Shown here: piece after piece, positions 63,293-64,000 of the stretch
Position numbering within the stretch: position 1 is the stretch's first letter
Layout: each line of letters opens with the position of its first letter
Assembly (NCBI GenBank): GCA_002731875.1
Contig: PCCY01000021.1
Span: 866,509 to 930,508 of the forward strand
Origin: Roseobacter sp.
Lineage (GTDB): Bacteria; Pseudomonadota; Alphaproteobacteria; Rhodobacterales; Rhodobacteraceae
Direction of reading: 5' to 3'
Length of the DNA: 64,000 bases
Notes under the pieces: generated by a model
Database searches by the model: none
What the model was told of the DNA's origin: nothing
What the model saw: the letters and a program-made list of their open reading frames with translations, nothing else
Made by a program: the position numbers and the translations under genes

Positions 63293-64000
63293 ATGACCGA
63301 TGACACTTCACTTATTCTGAGCGACCATCCCGGCGGGGTCGCTTGCATCACCCTTGACGCGGCCCCCGTCAACGCGCTGACCGCCGAAAACCTGATGGCG
63401 TTTGCAAGGTTGATCGAAAGGCTCGAGACTGACGACACGGTGCGTGCGGTTATGATTGCGGCGTCGTGCAAGGTGTTTTCCGCAGGGCTGAACCTGAAGC
63501 AGGCCCAGACATTCGGTGTTGCGGAACAACACGCGATTGTCAAAGGACTGAATCAGGGTTTTCTGGCGCTGTTCAAATGCAGCAAACCTACGGTTGTCGC
63601 AGTGAACGGTGCCGCGATCGCTGGCGGGTTGTTCTATGTACTTGCCAGCGACGTACGCGTGGCGGCCCCCGCTGCATCCTTCGGTCTGGCCGAAGTGCGG
63701 GTTGGTGCCGATTTCCCGCTTGGCCCGCTTGAGATCGCGCGGGCTATGCTGTCGCCCAATGATCTGCGCAGGTTAATGATGACAGGGCAGCCCATAACCG
63801 CCGACGAGGCGAAAATTTCCGGTATCGTGGATAAGGTAGTGCCTGCTGAAACGCTGTTGCAGGAGGCTTTGGCAGAGGCCGCAGCTTTGGGAAAAATTCC
63901 GCCCAACACATATGCGTCGGTAAAGCGCCAGATCAGGGGTTCAGTCATTGATCGTATCGAAGGCGGTATCGCAGCAGGTGCGAATGCGCCTGAGGGCGGG
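63293..64000 (+). CDS. enoyl-CoA hydratase/isomerase family protein, 3' partial
   Basis: The frame opens at ATG 63293, with CGGAG upstream, and is still open at the window's last base, giving 236 visible residues. It shows the crotonase fold: VACITLDAAPVNALT, the first oxyanion-hole region KVFSAGLNLKQA, and the second AVNGAAIAGGLFYVLA. Members hydrate or isomerise enoyl-CoAs in fatty-acid breakdown. The substrate is not determined. Family length (about 250-260) suggests that only the C-terminal helix is missing. Confidence 0.9.
   Translation, partial: MTDDTSLILSDHPGGVACITLDAAPVNALTAENLMAFARLIERLETDDTVRAVMIAASCKVFSAGLNLKQAQTFGVAEQHAIVKGLNQGFLALFKCSKPTVVAVNGAAIAGGLFYVLASDVRVAAPAASFGLAEVRVGADFPLGPLEIARAMLSPNDLRRLMMTGQPITADEAKISGIVDKVVPAETLLQEALAEAAALGKIPPNTYASVKRQIRGSVIDRIEGGIAAGANAPEGG

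Overview
The window reads as a gene-dense, GC-rich chromosomal segment of an alphaproteobacterium, most likely a marine Rhodobacteraceae/Roseobacter-type organism. This rests on recognised gene families and neighbourhoods: dimethylglycine-dehydrogenase-like FAD/GcvT fusions, DUF3305/DUF3306/DUF6494/DUF6505 formate dehydrogenase accessory genes, DUF3035, heparinase-purH-lspA, the DUF1365/DUF3833 cluster, and urate-to-ureidoglycolate genes. I see no tRNA, rRNA, CRISPR array, insertion sequence or prophage. Both ends cut through genes.

Layout. 1-7.3 kb holds metabolic and housekeeping genes: a partial FAD/GcvT oxidoreductase, RarD permease, NTF2-like protein, RluA pseudouridine synthase, aldehyde dehydrogenase, 1-Cys peroxiredoxin and a GT25 glycosyltransferase. 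7.4-21.6 kb is a coherent formate dehydrogenase island. On the minus strand, in transcription order, are DUF3305, DUF3306, a TorD-like chaperone, a tiny Tat peptide, the three FDH subunits (alpha, beta, gamma), a 42-residue membrane peptide and the tungstate ABC transporter tupB-tupC-tupA. Diverging from it on the plus strand are a 650-residue multi-cluster ferredoxin, DUF6494, an Mrp-type ATPase, a biotin/lipoate-ligase-fold protein and DUF6505, the last four being translationally coupled. 21.6-29.6 kb carries the rbfA-truB-rpsO-pnp ribosome/RNA series on the minus strand with unrelated genes inserted between its members.

29.6-40 kb holds dapB, a small periplasmic protein, a DUF1674 succinate dehydrogenase assembly factor, an RsmB-type methyltransferase, a heparinase-like protein, purH, lspA, DUF3035 and a paired active/inactive M16 peptidase. 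40-48.5 kb contains a minus-strand series uraH, deoC and a double aldehyde dehydrogenase, facing a plus-strand ureide operon: an allantoinase-OHCU decarboxylase fusion, ureidoglycine aminohydrolase, ureidoglycolate lyase and the cytochrome-type urate hydroxylase PuuD. Together these take urate to glyoxylate, urea and ammonia except for the allantoate step, which an M20 amidohydrolase at 61.7 kb might supply.

48.5-56.4 kb holds mutL-rmuC and a five-gene coupled cluster (FAD oxidoreductase, DUF1365, MFS, DUF3833, SDR) resembling genes of the Rhodobacter singlet-oxygen response. 56.4-64 kb holds saccharopine dehydrogenase, GST and histidine phosphatase, a second, cytoplasmic formate dehydrogenase alpha subunit with no partner subunits beside it, the M20 hydrolase, a small WGR-domain protein and a partial enoyl-CoA hydratase.

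The most unusual material is the formate dehydrogenase island: a tungsten uptake system, several uncharacterised accessory families and a ligase-fold protein that appears to have lost its catalytic residues, all organised around one enzyme.
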